Assembly: GCA_902619675.1 (NCBI GenBank)
Contig: CACNFA010000001.1
Span: 1-64,000 of the forward strand
DNA from: an uncultured Pelagibacteraceae bacterium
Lineage (GTDB): Bacteria > Pseudomonadota > Alphaproteobacteria > Pelagibacterales > Pelagibacteraceae
DNA: 64,000 nt
Direction: 5' to 3'
Numbering within the stretch: position 1 is the first letter of the stretch; every line of letters starts with the position of its first letter. Below, piece after piece: positions 1-10,143 of this stretch. Both the position numbers and the translations under genes were made by a program. The notes beneath the pieces are model-generated. The model was not told the origin of the DNA. It worked only from the letters and a program-made list of their open reading frames with translations, and did not search any database.

Positions 1-36
1 AACAAAAAAATGTTATAATTAAGATAATTTGTTTTT

Positions 37-1200
37 TCATTTTTTTATTTTTTTCATAGTTAGTTCACTCGCCCAATTAGCTATAGTATTTATTTGGGAT
101 ATGTTTTTAGGCTCTCTTATAGCATATTTTAAATAATTTCTATCGTTTAGAATGGCCATAATGATTTTTGAAATACTCAAAAAAGGTATCTTTTTTTGGA
201 GAAATTGATCAACTAATATTTCATTAGCTGCATTGATAATGATTGAGGTTGATGGATACTCATTTACCCTGTTTTTAATCTTAATAATTGGAAATATACT
301 TTTAGGAACTTTTTGGAATGACAAGTTTTCAATATTTAGTTTCTTTCCTTTTCTATGTTTTAGAAAATCATCAATATTTATTTCACCATCAAAAATCGCG
401 TTTGCGAGTGGAATAATCATAGAAGTATCATGATAAATTAATTTATATAAACCATTATTCAATTGCACAATAGCATGCACTAAAGACTCAGGGTGTATTA
501 AAATCTCCAATTTTTTATTAGGTAAATTAAATAATTTTTGAGCTTCGATTAATTCTAAGATTTTATTCATCAAAGTAGAAGAGTCGATTGTAATTTTTTT
601 TCCCATTTTCCATTTGGGATGTTTTAATGCGTCTTTTGGTTTAATTAATTTTAATCTCTTTATCTTGTAATTTAAAAATGGTCCACCAGATGCAGTAATA
701 TAAATTTTTCGAATTTGATTTGAATTAAGATTTTCTAACAGCTTTAAAATTGAAAAATGTTCTGAGTCTACAGGAAGGACTTCAGTTTTAAATTTTTCTG
801 ACATTTTTTTAATTAATTCCCAACCACAAATTATTGACTCTTTATTTGCAATAAGAATTTTTTTACTTACTTTTATTAAATTTAATGTTGGCTCAAGACC
901 TTTCAAACCAGGTATAGCGGATATGGTAATATCATTTTTTTTTATTCTTAAGGTATCAAAATTATTTAAAATCTTAACTTTTTTTCTTTTATATTTAAGT
1001 TTTACTTTTTGAAAAATTAAAGGGTCATTGATTACAAAAAATTCAGGCTTATATCTTTTTATTTGTTTACAAATTAAACTGTAGTTCTTATTTGCTGAGA
1101 GCAATCTAACTTTAAAATAAAATTTTTTTTTATCTATTATACTTAAAGATGATAAACCAATAGAACCTGTAGAGCCTAAAATTGAAATTGTTTTTTTCAT
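37..1200 (-). CDS. dxr: 1-deoxy-D-xylulose 5-phosphate reductoisomerase
   Basis: ORF; N-term MKKTISILGSTGSIG, ANKESIICGWELI, PVDSEHFSI, ASGGPF motifs; neighbours cdsA/uppS. Confidence 0.97.
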   Translation of the reverse strand: MKKTISILGSTGSIGLSSLSIIDKKKFYFKVRLLSANKNYSLICKQIKRYKPEFFVINDPLIFQKVKLKYKRKKVKILNNFDTLRIKKNDITISAIPGLKGLEPTLNLIKVSKKILIANKESIICGWELIKKMSEKFKTEVLPVDSEHFSILKLLENLNSNQIRKIYITASGGPFLNYKIKRLKLIKPKDALKHPKWKMGKKITIDSSTLMNKILELIEAQKLFNLPNKKLEILIHPESLVHAIVQLNNGLYKLIYHDTSMIIPLANAIFDGEINIDDFLKHRKGKKLNIENLSFQKVPKSIFPIIKIKNRVNEYPSTSIIINAANEILVDQFLQKKIPFLSISKIIMAILNDRNYLKYAIREPKNISQINTIANWASELTMKKIKK

Positions 1201-1851
1201 TTAATAAAAAATAGTGAAAGCAATAAAGCCTGTTGGTAAACCAAAAAATATACTATCTAATCTATCTAGAGCGCCACCATGCCCAGGAAAAATATTACCA
1301 GTGTCTTTAATTCTTGCCTTTCTTTTTAGATAAGAAAAAAATAAATCACCAATTTGACAAGCTAAAGATGTAATAAAAGCTATTAAAAATAAATTAAGGT
1401 TTAATTTATTTGTAAAATAAAATGTGACTGATAAAAATAAAATTGATGTAAATATAACAGATCCTACAGCGCCTGAAATTGTTTTGTTAGGGCTAATTTT
1501 GGTTAATTTCGGACCTTTAAAATTTTTTCCTATTATGTACCCGCCTAAATCAGATGCAATACATCCTAAAAGCAATAAATAAATTATAATTTTTACTTTT
1601 GGTATATATGAGAAAAAGATGAATAAGAAACAAAATAAGAAAATATAAATTAAAAAATTTATATTAATAAAAAATTGTAGGAGTAAATTTTTAGAAAAAA
1701 TTTTTTTTATCATGTTAAAAAACTCTAAAGATGAAAAAACACTTAATAATAAAAGAGTAAATATAAGGACAAAATCTGATTTAAATATTAAAAATACTAA
1801 TACCAATAAACTCATTGAAGTAAAAAATCTCTTTTTTAAATTATTTGTCAT
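1201..1851 (-). CDS. cdsA: phosphatidate cytidylyltransferase
   Basis: C-terminal GxxxPGHGGALDRLDSIFF signature; membrane protein; operon position. Confidence 0.93.
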   Translation of the reverse strand: MTNNLKKRFFTSMSLLVLVFLIFKSDFVLIFTLLLLSVFSSLEFFNMIKKIFSKNLLLQFFININFLIYIFLFCFLFIFFSYIPKVKIIIYLLLLGCIASDLGGYIIGKNFKGPKLTKISPNKTISGAVGSVIFTSILFLSVTFYFTNKLNLNLFLIAFITSLACQIGDLFFSYLKRKARIKDTGNIFPGHGGALDRLDSIFFGLPTGFIAFTIFY

Positions 1852-2519
1852 TATATTGCTCCAAAGTTTCTTTTAATCTTTTTATATTTTAATATTATTT
1901 TTCGTAAATCTTGAGAATTAAAATCTGGCCATAGTTTATTTAAAAAAAATAATTCTGCATAAGCTAATTGCCACAACATAAAATTACTTAATCTTTGTTT
2001 ACCACCTGTTCTTATTAAGATATCCGGATTAGGCATACCTTTTGTATATAAATTGTTTTCAAAGGTTTTAAGGTTCGACTTGTTATTTAATTTTTTGGCA
2101 ACACTAAAGATTTCTTGTTTCGAACCATAATTTAGGGCTAAATTAACAATTATTCTTTTATTTTTTTTTGTGAGAACAAGACTCTTTTTTAAAGTTCTTC
2201 TTAGGTTGCTTGAAATTTTCTTTATATCTCCGAGTATATTTATCCTAACGCCTTGCGAAACCACATTGTCAATTTCTTGGTTAAAGTAATTTTTTATTAG
2301 ATTGAATAAAAAACTCACTTCTGTTTTTGGTCTTTTCCAATTTTCTGAAGAAAAAACAAAAAATGTTACTATTGGAATTTTATATTTAATTGAACTTTTT
2401 ACAATTTTTTTTACGGTTTCAACTCCTTTTAAATGACCATAATTTCTTCCCTTATTTCTCTTTTTTCCCCACCTTCCATTGCCGTCCATGATAAAGGCAA
2501 TATGGTTGAGTTTATTCAT
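1851..2519 (-). CDS. uppS: isoprenyl (undecaprenyl) diphosphate synthase
   Basis: HIAFIMDGNGRWGKKR, FSSENWKRP, PDILIRTGGKQRLSNFMLWQLAYAE motifs. Confidence 0.97.
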   Translation of the reverse strand: MNKLNHIAFIMDGNGRWGKKRNKGRNYGHLKGVETVKKIVKSSIKYKIPIVTFFVFSSENWKRPKTEVSFLFNLIKNYFNQEIDNVVSQGVRINILGDIKKISSNLRRTLKKSLVLTKKNKRIIVNLALNYGSKQEIFSVAKKLNNKSNLKTFENNLYTKGMPNPDILIRTGGKQRLSNFMLWQLAYAELFFLNKLWPDFNSQDLRKIILKYKKIKRNFGAI

Positions 2520-3076
2520 ATCTGGCTGATCTCTTTTTCTTTATTAGTTAATATTTTTTCAATATTTTCAATACTAGAATCTGTAATTTTTTGTATATTT
2601 TTTTCATAATTTTTATTTTGATCCTCAGATATAATTTTTTCTTTAAGTTTTTTTTTTAATTCTTCATTTGCTTCTCGTCTTATGTTTCTAATTGAAACTT
2701 TTCCTTTCTCACCCATATTTTTTAAAATTTTAATAAGATCTTTCCTTCTTTCTTCAGTAAGATCTGGTATTCTTAGTCTTATTATTTGGCCATCAATTTG
2801 TGGGTTAATTCCTAATTCTGATTTTTGAATCGCGGACTCTATTAAGTTCGTATTAGACTTATCCCAAACTTGTATTGATATTAATCTTGCTTCAGGAACG
2901 CTTACAGTCGCTAATTGTTCAATGGGCATCATTTGTCCATATACATCTACTTTAATTGTATCTAGCATATTAGTATTTGCTCTACCAGTTCTTAATGTTG
3001 AAATATCTTTTTTTAAAGATGAGATACTTTTGTCCATTTTTTGCAAATAATTTTTTTCATTAAATTCGCTGCTCAT
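2516..3076 (-). CDS. frr: ribosome recycling factor
   Basis: LRTGRANTNMLD, IRIRNIRREAN-type RRF sequence. Confidence 0.97.
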   Translation of the reverse strand: MSSEFNEKNYLQKMDKSISSLKKDISTLRTGRANTNMLDTIKVDVYGQMMPIEQLATVSVPEARLISIQVWDKSNTNLIESAIQKSELGINPQIDGQIIRLRIPDLTEERRKDLIKILKNMGEKGKVSIRNIRREANEELKKKLKEKIISEDQNKNYEKNIQKITDSSIENIEKILTNKEKEISQI

Positions 3077-3078
3077 AC

Positions 3079-3939
3079 TTAAATACCCTCGCCAACTTTG
3101 TATCTAACAAAATCAATTATCTTAATTTCATCTTCTTTCGAATTTTCTTTCAAAACATCAGAAACTTTCTTTTTAGGATCCATAATCCAAATTTGATTTA
3201 AAAGTGAATTATCATTTAAAAATTTAGATATCTTACCTTTTGATATTTTGTCCGCTATTTCTGCAGGCTTTCCTGAATTTATAATTTCAGCTTTAATAAT
3301 TTCTATTTCCTTATCAACTATTTTTTTCTCAATCCCATCTTTATCTAAAGACAGTGGATTTAGTGCTGCTATATGCATTGCTAGTTTAGAACCTAATTCT
3401 GCATTATTCTCTGCTCCCTCTAATTTAACGATTGAGATAATTTTTCCAATATTTTTTTCTATTGATGAATGAACATAATAAAAATTACTTCCTTTTTTAT
3501 TATCAAAAAAATTAGCTCTTCTGATTGTAATTTTTTCACCAATTTTTGCTATTAAGTTTACTAGATTATCTTTTACACATTGTCCGTTAGCCATATTGGT
3601 GGATAAAATTTTATCAAGATCTGCCTCTTTTAAAAAATTAATTTCTGATATTTCTTTACAAAAATCTATAAAATCTTTATTTTTAGCAACAAAATCGGTT
3701 TCGCTGTTAATTTCAATTATTGAAATCTTTCCTTTAAGTTCCTTAACTAGAGCTAGCCCCTCTGACGCAGTTCTACTCATTTTTTTTGTAGCTTTTGCTA
3801 TGCCTTTTTTTCTTAAAAATTCTACTGATTTTTCAATATCACCTTTAGTTTCATCTAAAGCAATCTTACAGTCTTTAAAACCAACACCTGTCATTTCTCT
3901 TAGTTTTTTTATGTTATCTAAAAGATCTTTGTTTGACAT
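3079..3939 (-). CDS. tsf: translation elongation factor Ts
   Basis: LREMTGVGFKDCKIALDETKGDIEKSVEFLRKKG; SETDFVAKN. Confidence 0.97.
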   Translation of the reverse strand: MSNKDLLDNIKKLREMTGVGFKDCKIALDETKGDIEKSVEFLRKKGIAKATKKMSRTASEGLALVKELKGKISIIEINSETDFVAKNKDFIDFCKEISEINFLKEADLDKILSTNMANGQCVKDNLVNLIAKIGEKITIRRANFFDNKKGSNFYYVHSSIEKNIGKIISIVKLEGAENNAELGSKLAMHIAALNPLSLDKDGIEKKIVDKEIEIIKAEIINSGKPAEIADKISKGKISKFLNDNSLLNQIWIMDPKKKVSDVLKENSKEDEIKIIDFVRYKVGEGI

Positions 3940-3956
3940 TTTAATTTTAGGTTTAA

Positions 3957-4700
3957 TTATTTTTTTTTATTTTCTGGCTCTTTTTTCTCAGACGCTTTCT
4001 CTTCTGGAATTTTAATAAACTTTTCAGCGTCTTTAATTGTATTCTTCAATAATTCACAATAAAGATTTATTGATCTTCTTGCATCATCGTTTCCGGGAAT
4101 AGGGAAATCAATGTCTGTTGGATCAGAATTGGTATCAAGTACAGCGATTATTGGAATACTTAGTTTTTTAGCCTCGGCAACTGCAAGTGCCTCAATATTT
4201 GTATCTATTATGAAGATAAGATCAGGGGTTTTTTTCATTTCTGAAATTCCACCTAAAGATCTTTGCAATTTTTCTCTTTCTTTGCCAAATTTTAAAATTT
4301 CTTTTTTTGTAAAGCCTAAGTTTTCTTTGGATAGTTGATTATCTAATTTTTTTAATCTTTTAATTGAATTTTGAATTGTATTCCAATTAGTTAACATTCC
4401 CCCGAGCCATCTATAATTTACATAATATTGTCCTGTATCTTTTGCTAATTCTTTAATTTGTTCAGAAGCTTGTTTTTTTGTAGATACAACAAGTAACTTG
4501 CCTCCACCTGATATAACTTTATGAACTTGAACTAATGCGTTTTTGATAAATTCTACAGTTTGTGTTAAATCGATAATATGGATTGAGTTTTTTTCACCAA
4601 AAATAAATTTCTTCATTTTTGGATTCCACCTCAAAGTTTTATGTCCAAGGTGAACACCTGCTTCTAATAATTGTTTAATATCTACTTTTGGTACGTTCAT
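3957..4700 (-). CDS. rpsB: 30S ribosomal protein S2
   Basis: [54 protein letters not shown]. Confidence 0.98.
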   Translation of the reverse strand: MNVPKVDIKQLLEAGVHLGHKTLRWNPKMKKFIFGEKNSIHIIDLTQTVEFIKNALVQVHKVISGGGKLLVVSTKKQASEQIKELAKDTGQYYVNYRWLGGMLTNWNTIQNSIKRLKKLDNQLSKENLGFTKKEILKFGKEREKLQRSLGGISEMKKTPDLIFIIDTNIEALAVAEAKKLSIPIIAVLDTNSDPTDIDFPIPGNDDARRSINLYCELLKNTIKDAEKFIKIPEEKASEKKEPENKKK

Positions 4701-4780
4701 ATTTTTTTCCCGGTTAATCCACCACAGTTATTCCATTATTATGGACCGGTAGGGTAACGCCCTTGCAACTGTGTGCGAAA
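4701..4780 (-). promoter_or_regulatory. putative structured mRNA leader of rpsB (three-way junction with possible pseudoknot)
   Basis: Inverted repeats read from sequence (+ coords): 4723-4729/4767-4773 (7 bp), 4732-4736/4741-4745 (5 bp), 4751-4754/4760-4763 (4 bp), plus 4710-4714 complementary to 4745-4749. Confidence 0.6.
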
Positions 4781-4821
4781 TTAGTAACTGATATATACAA
4801 ACAAATTAAAAAATCAACTAT

Positions 4822-7800
4822 CTATACCAATATTTTTGCCACATATTTCTTGGCTTTTAGCGCTTTAAGATGTGTTAAGTCAAATTTTCTATTATTTTGA
4901 AGCAAATATTTAGCTTTTTTATTTTTATTTTTTATAATCAAACTAATTTGGGTCTCCCCTGCAACGGCTAAAATTTTTTTTACCTCATTAATCTCAAAAT
5001 CATCTTTTAATTCAATTTCAACCCTTTCATATGGCTTATTTATCATTTCATCCAAGCTTAAAATTTTTCTAACATTTACTCTTCTTTTAGTGGTATCAGT
5101 CAAAAATTTATCTTTTTGTAATGTTATTATAAATGACTCGGACTCTTTTAATTTTTCTCGATTAGCAGTAAGGATTTCAGAAAATAGAAATAACTCAAAT
5201 TCTTCGCGTTTGTCACTTAATTTCACTATTCCATAGGGAGTGCCCTTTGCACTTTTTTTTTCTACTATTGACATGATAGTACCAGCGACTAACCCTTCGG
5301 TCTCATTATTTTCATAAAATTGATTGTAAGATATTATGTTAAGCTCTTTAAATATTTCTTCATACTCATTTAAAGGATGATCTGAGACGTAGAAACCTAA
5401 GGATTTAAATTCCTCATTCAATAATTGCTTTTGAGTCCAAGGTATTGCATCTAAATATTCAAACTCTTTATTTAAATTCTCATCATTTTCGAATAGGTTC
5501 GATTGATTATTCGTTTTATCATCATTAATATTTTTAATTTTTTGTATTATTTTTGGTATTGATATAAAAATTTTATTTCTGTCTTTGTCAAATTCATCAA
5601 ACACACCAGCCTTAGTTAGGCCTTCTAATTGTAATTTATTGACATCTTTTGAGTTTACTCTTTGAATAAAATCTAAAAATGATTTGAACTCACCTTTTTT
5701 TTCTCTTTCGTTGATAATATTTGAAATTGCTTCAAATCCAACGTTTTTTATCGCTCCTAAACCGTAAAAGATTTTTCCATCTAAGGCTTTAAATTCTGCA
5801 AAACATTTGTTTATCGAAGGCCTTACTATTTCAACCTTTAATCTTTTTAATTCTTCGACGAATTCTCTTAATTTTGAAGTATTTGTAAGTTCTGTCGACA
5901 TGGTAGCAGCAATGAAATCTTCTTTGTGATAGGTTTTTAAAAATGCAGTCTGATAAGCTATTAATGCGTAAGCTGCTGCGTGACTTTTGTTAAAGCCATA
6001 TTGGGCAAATGGCTCAATTTTTGTAAAAACAAAATTTGCCACTTCTTTTGAAATTCCATTTTTAATTGCACCATTAATAAATCTCTCTTTTTGTTTATCT
6101 AATTCTGCTTTTTTCTTTTTCCCCATTGCTCTTCTTAAAATATCAGCTTCTCCAGCGGTAAAACCAGCAAGAGTTTGAGCTATTTGCATAACTTGCTCTT
6201 GATAAATAATTATTCCATATGTAGGTTCTAATATTTCTTTTAAGATTGGATGAATATAGTCAGGTTCTTTGAGCCCATTTTTACAATCATTGTAAATTGG
6301 AATATTGCTCATTGGCCCAGGACGGTATAATGCTACCAGAGCTATGATGTCATCAAATTTATTTGGTTTCATTTGTTTTATAGCTTCTCTCATCCCAGCG
6401 CTTTCTAATTGAAATAAACCTGTTGTCTCACCGGTTGCTAAAAGAGAGAAAACTTTTTCGTCATTTTGATTTATTTTACTGATATCAAGATCAATTTTTT
6501 TAGATTTTAATCTTTTTAAAGTTTTATCGATGACTGTAAGTGTTTTCAGACCTAATAAATCAAATTTAACGAGACCAGCATTTTCAGATGAATACATATC
6601 AAATTGGGTTGAGGGCAAGATTAAATTTGAACTATGATCAACATAAAGGGGAAATTGTTCTGCCAATTTCTCACCAGCAATTACCACTCCTGCAGCATGT
6701 GTGGCCATGTTTCTATTAAGCCCCTCAAGCTTTAAAGAAAGTTCAATTAATTTTTGAACTTTTGGATTATTTTTTACCTCATTTTTAAATCTTGGTTCTC
6801 TATCAATCGACTCTTGAAGCGTTAATGGTCGTGAAGGGTCAAACGGTACCATTTTACAAATTCTATCAACATGTCCATATGAAAGGCCGAGCACTCTTCC
6901 AACATCTCTAAGTGCCATTCTAGCTTTCAGTTTTCCAAAAGTTATGATGTGTGCAACACCATCTTTATATTTTTTTTTTAGATATTCAAAAACTTGATCC
7001 CTTTTTTCCTCACAAAAGTCGATATCAAAATCTGGCATCGAAATTCTATCTGGATTTAAAAATCTTTCGAAAATTAAATCATACTCAATTGGATCCAAGT
7101 CTGTAATATCTAATGAATAAGCAACTAGTGATCCTGCGCCAGAACCTCGGCCAGGCCCGACAGGAATAGAATTGTTCTTAGCCCATTTTATGTAGTCAGA
7201 GACTATCAAAAAATAACTTGCATAATCCATGGAATTGATAATTCTTATTTCGTGCTCAAGTCTGTCAAAGTAAATTTTTTTTATTTGGTCCTCAGTTCTT
7301 TTTTTACTTTTCTTCAAAATAAAATTTTGAATTCTATTAACTAAACCCTCGTTTGCAAGTCTTGTTAGTTCTTGTTCGGGAGAATTCTTATGATTGTTTG
7401 CTATAGAAGGTAATATCGGTTTTGACCTTTTAGGTTTAAAATTAAATCTTAAATGAAAATTATAGTTATTTTCTAGAGCTTCTGGAATATCAGAATATAA
7501 TTTAAGTAATTCGTCATTTTTTTTTAAAAAATGTTGATCACTGAATTTTAATCTATTTTTATCCGCTACAAAGTTTTTTTGTCCGATACATGTCAAAGCA
7601 TCGTGGGCTTCGTACATATCTTTTTCAACATAAAAAACTTCCTGGGTGGCAATTAAAGGAATATCGAGAATTTTTGAACTATTTAATATTTGAGTTTCAA
7701 AACTTTTCTCATTATTCTCGTTATGTCGTTGAATTTCAATATAAATTCGTGAGTTAAAATATTTCTTTAATAGAGTTAAAGTATCGTTTAGTTCTTTTAT

Positions 7801-8238
7801 TTTATTTTTTTGAAAAAGTTTTCCAAAATAATTCCTATGATTACCTGTGAGTAAAATTAAATCCTGATTATTTTCTATTAAATCTTTAGTTTCACAAGCG
7901 GGTTCTTCCATTTCATTGCTTTTAAGATAACTTAAAGATGACAACTTTGTTAAATTTTTGTATCCAGTCTCTGATTTTGCATACAATGTTAATTTACCAA
8001 TAGTGTTATGCTCTCTAAGATTGATTTGAGTACCAATTATAGGATGAGTTCCAATTTTAGATAGCTTTTCAGAAAACTCTAAAGCACCGCACAAATTAAA
8101 GCTATCTGCGATACCCATAGTTTTAATGCTATTCTCTTTACAATAGTTTACTAATTCATCGATTTTTACTGCACCCTCACAAATAGAATATTGAGTATGA
8201 ATTTTTATATTATTAAAATTTTTGGAGTTAACGAGCAT
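4822..8238 (-). CDS. dnaE: DNA polymerase III subunit alpha
   Basis: PHP domain N-term, PDFDIDFCEEKRD, VGPGRGSGAGSLVAYSL, YGFNKSHAAAYALIAYQTAFLK. Confidence 0.97.
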   Translation of the reverse strand: MLVNSKNFNNIKIHTQYSICEGAVKIDELVNYCKENSIKTMGIADSFNLCGALEFSEKLSKIGTHPIIGTQINLREHNTIGKLTLYAKSETGYKNLTKLSSLSYLKSNEMEEPACETKDLIENNQDLILLTGNHRNYFGKLFQKNKIKELNDTLTLLKKYFNSRIYIEIQRHNENNEKSFETQILNSSKILDIPLIATQEVFYVEKDMYEAHDALTCIGQKNFVADKNRLKFSDQHFLKKNDELLKLYSDIPEALENNYNFHLRFNFKPKRSKPILPSIANNHKNSPEQELTRLANEGLVNRIQNFILKKSKKRTEDQIKKIYFDRLEHEIRIINSMDYASYFLIVSDYIKWAKNNSIPVGPGRGSGAGSLVAYSLDITDLDPIEYDLIFERFLNPDRISMPDFDIDFCEEKRDQVFEYLKKKYKDGVAHIITFGKLKARMALRDVGRVLGLSYGHVDRICKMVPFDPSRPLTLQESIDREPRFKNEVKNNPKVQKLIELSLKLEGLNRNMATHAAGVVIAGEKLAEQFPLYVDHSSNLILPSTQFDMYSSENAGLVKFDLLGLKTLTVIDKTLKRLKSKKIDLDISKINQNDEKVFSLLATGETTGLFQLESAGMREAIKQMKPNKFDDIIALVALYRPGPMSNIPIYNDCKNGLKEPDYIHPILKEILEPTYGIIIYQEQVMQIAQTLAGFTAGEADILRRAMGKKKKAELDKQKERFINGAIKNGISKEVANFVFTKIEPFAQYGFNKSHAAAYALIAYQTAFLKTYHKEDFIAATMSTELTNTSKLREFVEELKRLKVEIVRPSINKCFAEFKALDGKIFYGLGAIKNVGFEAISNIINEREKKGEFKSFLDFIQRVNSKDVNKLQLEGLTKAGVFDEFDKDRNKIFISIPKIIQKIKNINDDKTNNQSNLFENDENLNKEFEYLDAIPWTQKQLLNEEFKSLGFYVSDHPLNEYEEIFKELNIISYNQFYENNETEGLVAGTIMSIVEKKSAKGTPYGIVKLSDKREEFELFLFSEILTANREKLKESESFIITLQKDKFLTDTTKRRVNVRKILSLDEMINKPYERVEIELKDDFEINEVKKILAVAGETQISLIIKNKNKKAKYLLQNNRKFDLTHLKALKAKKYVAKILV

Positions 8239-8914
8239 TAACTCGTTTTATAGTACCTTCAGAAATAAACAACTTGTAATCAGCCCTGTTAGCAAGTTCT
8301 CTATTGTGAGTTGCAAATATAATTGTTTTTTTGAGTTTTTTTAATTTTAAGAAAAGTGAGAATATTTCTTTTGAAGTTTTAAAATCTAAATTTCCAGTTG
8401 GTTCATCAGCTAGAATTAAATTTGTTTCTGCGATAAGAGCTCTAGCAATAGCAACCCTTTGTTGTTCTCCTCCAGATAATTCATTTGGAAAATGATTAGA
8501 TCTATTTAAAATCTTCAACTCATTTAATATTTTCTCTGCTTTTTTTTGTATGGCTTGCTTGTTATCATCTCTAATAATCAAAGGCATCATCACATTTTCT
8601 ATAGCAGTGAAATCATTTAATAAGTTATTATCTTGAAATATAATTGAAATATTTTTTTTTCTTATCTCATCTTTTTGAGTGTTAGAAAGTTTTTTTGTTA
8701 CCTCTCTATTTAACGTTATGTTTCCTTTAGTTGGTTGATCAAGAAGTCCTAGTAAATGGAGCAATGATGATTTTCCAGAACCTGAGGGCCCTACTAAAGC
8801 GACAAGCTCTCCCTCTTTAAACTTAATATTGAAATTATTGAATAAAGTAATTGAACCGTTAACATGGTCAAAGCTTTTTTTTAAGTTAGTTGTTTCCAAT
8901 AAAATTTTACTCAT
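8228..8914 (-). CDS. lolD: lipoprotein-releasing ABC transporter ATP-binding protein
   Basis: Walker A GPSGSGKSSLLH, LSGGEQQRVAIARAL, LADEPTGNLD; adjacent LolC/E permease. Confidence 0.93.
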   Translation of the reverse strand: MSKILLETTNLKKSFDHVNGSITLFNNFNIKFKEGELVALVGPSGSGKSSLLHLLGLLDQPTKGNITLNREVTKKLSNTQKDEIRKKNISIIFQDNNLLNDFTAIENVMMPLIIRDDNKQAIQKKAEKILNELKILNRSNHFPNELSGGEQQRVAIARALIAETNLILADEPTGNLDFKTSKEIFSLFLKLKKLKKTIIFATHNRELANRADYKLFISEGTIKRVNAR

Positions 8915-10139
8915 ATCTTAATGCTCTAAATGTACTCATATTTGATATTTTCATTGCTGGTAAATAAGATGCGATAGCTGAAATAATTAATGAAATAATA
9001 AAAACAATTAAGATAGAATTTAAGTTAATCTCACTTGGCAATTTATCTAAAAAATAGATGTCAGCTGGAAAAATTTCGAGATTGAAAACTGATGATAAAA
9101 CTATTCTTAATTTTTCAATATTTAACGAAAATAGAATACCTAATACAATTCCACTTAATGTTGCAAAAAAACCAATGGTTAAACCAGTTAAAAAAAATAT
9201 TTTTTTAATTGATTTATTGCTTAAGCCCAATGTTTTTAAAACAGCAATTTCTTTAGTTTTATTTTTAATAAGTATAGTTAAACCAGAAATAATATTAAAA
9301 GCGGCCACAACTATGATCAGAGAAAGAATTATAAACATTACATTTCTCTCTACCTTTAAGGCGCTAAATAAAGACTTGTTTAAGTCTGACCAAGTGTATA
9401 CGAAATAATTCTGGTTTATCTTTTGTATCTTGTCTTTATAAAAGTCGGCTTTTAAAGGATCGTTTAAATATATCTCGATGTTCTCATCTTTTTTTTCTTT
9501 GTCAAAAATTGACAAAGCATCTTCAATATTTAAAAAAATAACGTTTTGGTCAAACTCTAAAAAGCCAGTATTAAAAACTCCGGCTATTTTAAAACTTTCT
9601 TGCTTTGGTAAGCTTCCCAAAGGAGTAGCCACAAATGCTGATGACATTAAATTTAAAGTATCACCTTTTTTTAAATTTAAATCAAAGGCTAGTTCAGAGC
9701 CAATAAATACTTTGTTAGATTTAAAATTATTCAAATTTTCAGTAGAAGTAAAATTTTTAAAAAATTCTTTGATACTTTTTTCATTTTTATTAATTCCTTT
9801 AAAAATTACACCTTTGGCTGTATTATTACTTATTATAATTCCTTCTCCACTGTATGATTTACTTAAAGTAATGTCCTCAAAATCATTTTTTAATTTTAGA
9901 ATAAAATTATCGTCAATTTTAAAACTGTTTGGTTGTATTACAATATGGGGATTTAAGCCTAAAATTTTATTTGTTAAATCTGTTTTGAATCCATTCATAA
10001 CTGACATAACAATAATCAATATTGCAACACCTAGCATTATTCCAAAGAAGGAAAATAAAGAAATTATTTTAAGAAAACCTTCTTTTTTTTTAGGTCTTAG
10101 ATTTCTTAATGCTATGAGTCTCTCAGCTCTAGTAAACAA
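8907..10139 (-). CDS. lolC: lipoprotein-releasing ABC transporter permease (LolC/E family)
   Basis: N-term RNLRPKKKEGFLKIISLFSFFGIMLGVAILIIVMSVMNGF; FtsX-like C-terminal membrane segments. Confidence 0.85.
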   Translation of the reverse strand: MFTRAERLIALRNLRPKKKEGFLKIISLFSFFGIMLGVAILIIVMSVMNGFKTDLTNKILGLNPHIVIQPNSFKIDDNFILKLKNDFEDITLSKSYSGEGIIISNNTAKGVIFKGINKNEKSIKEFFKNFTSTENLNNFKSNKVFIGSELAFDLNLKKGDTLNLMSSAFVATPLGSLPKQESFKIAGVFNTGFLEFDQNVIFLNIEDALSIFDKEKKDENIEIYLNDPLKADFYKDKIQKINQNYFVYTWSDLNKSLFSALKVERNVMFIILSLIIVVAAFNIISGLTILIKNKTKEIAVLKTLGLSNKSIKKIFFLTGLTIGFFATLSGIVLGILFSLNIEKLRIVLSSVFNLEIFPADIYFLDKLPSEINLNSILIVFIISLIISAIASYLPAMKISNMSTFRALRYE

Positions 10140-10143
10140 TGTT

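Noticed and set aside
3596-4015. 139-aa plus-strand ORF opposite tsf/rpsB
   Set aside because: Antisense shadow of conserved genes, with no domain or initiation signal.
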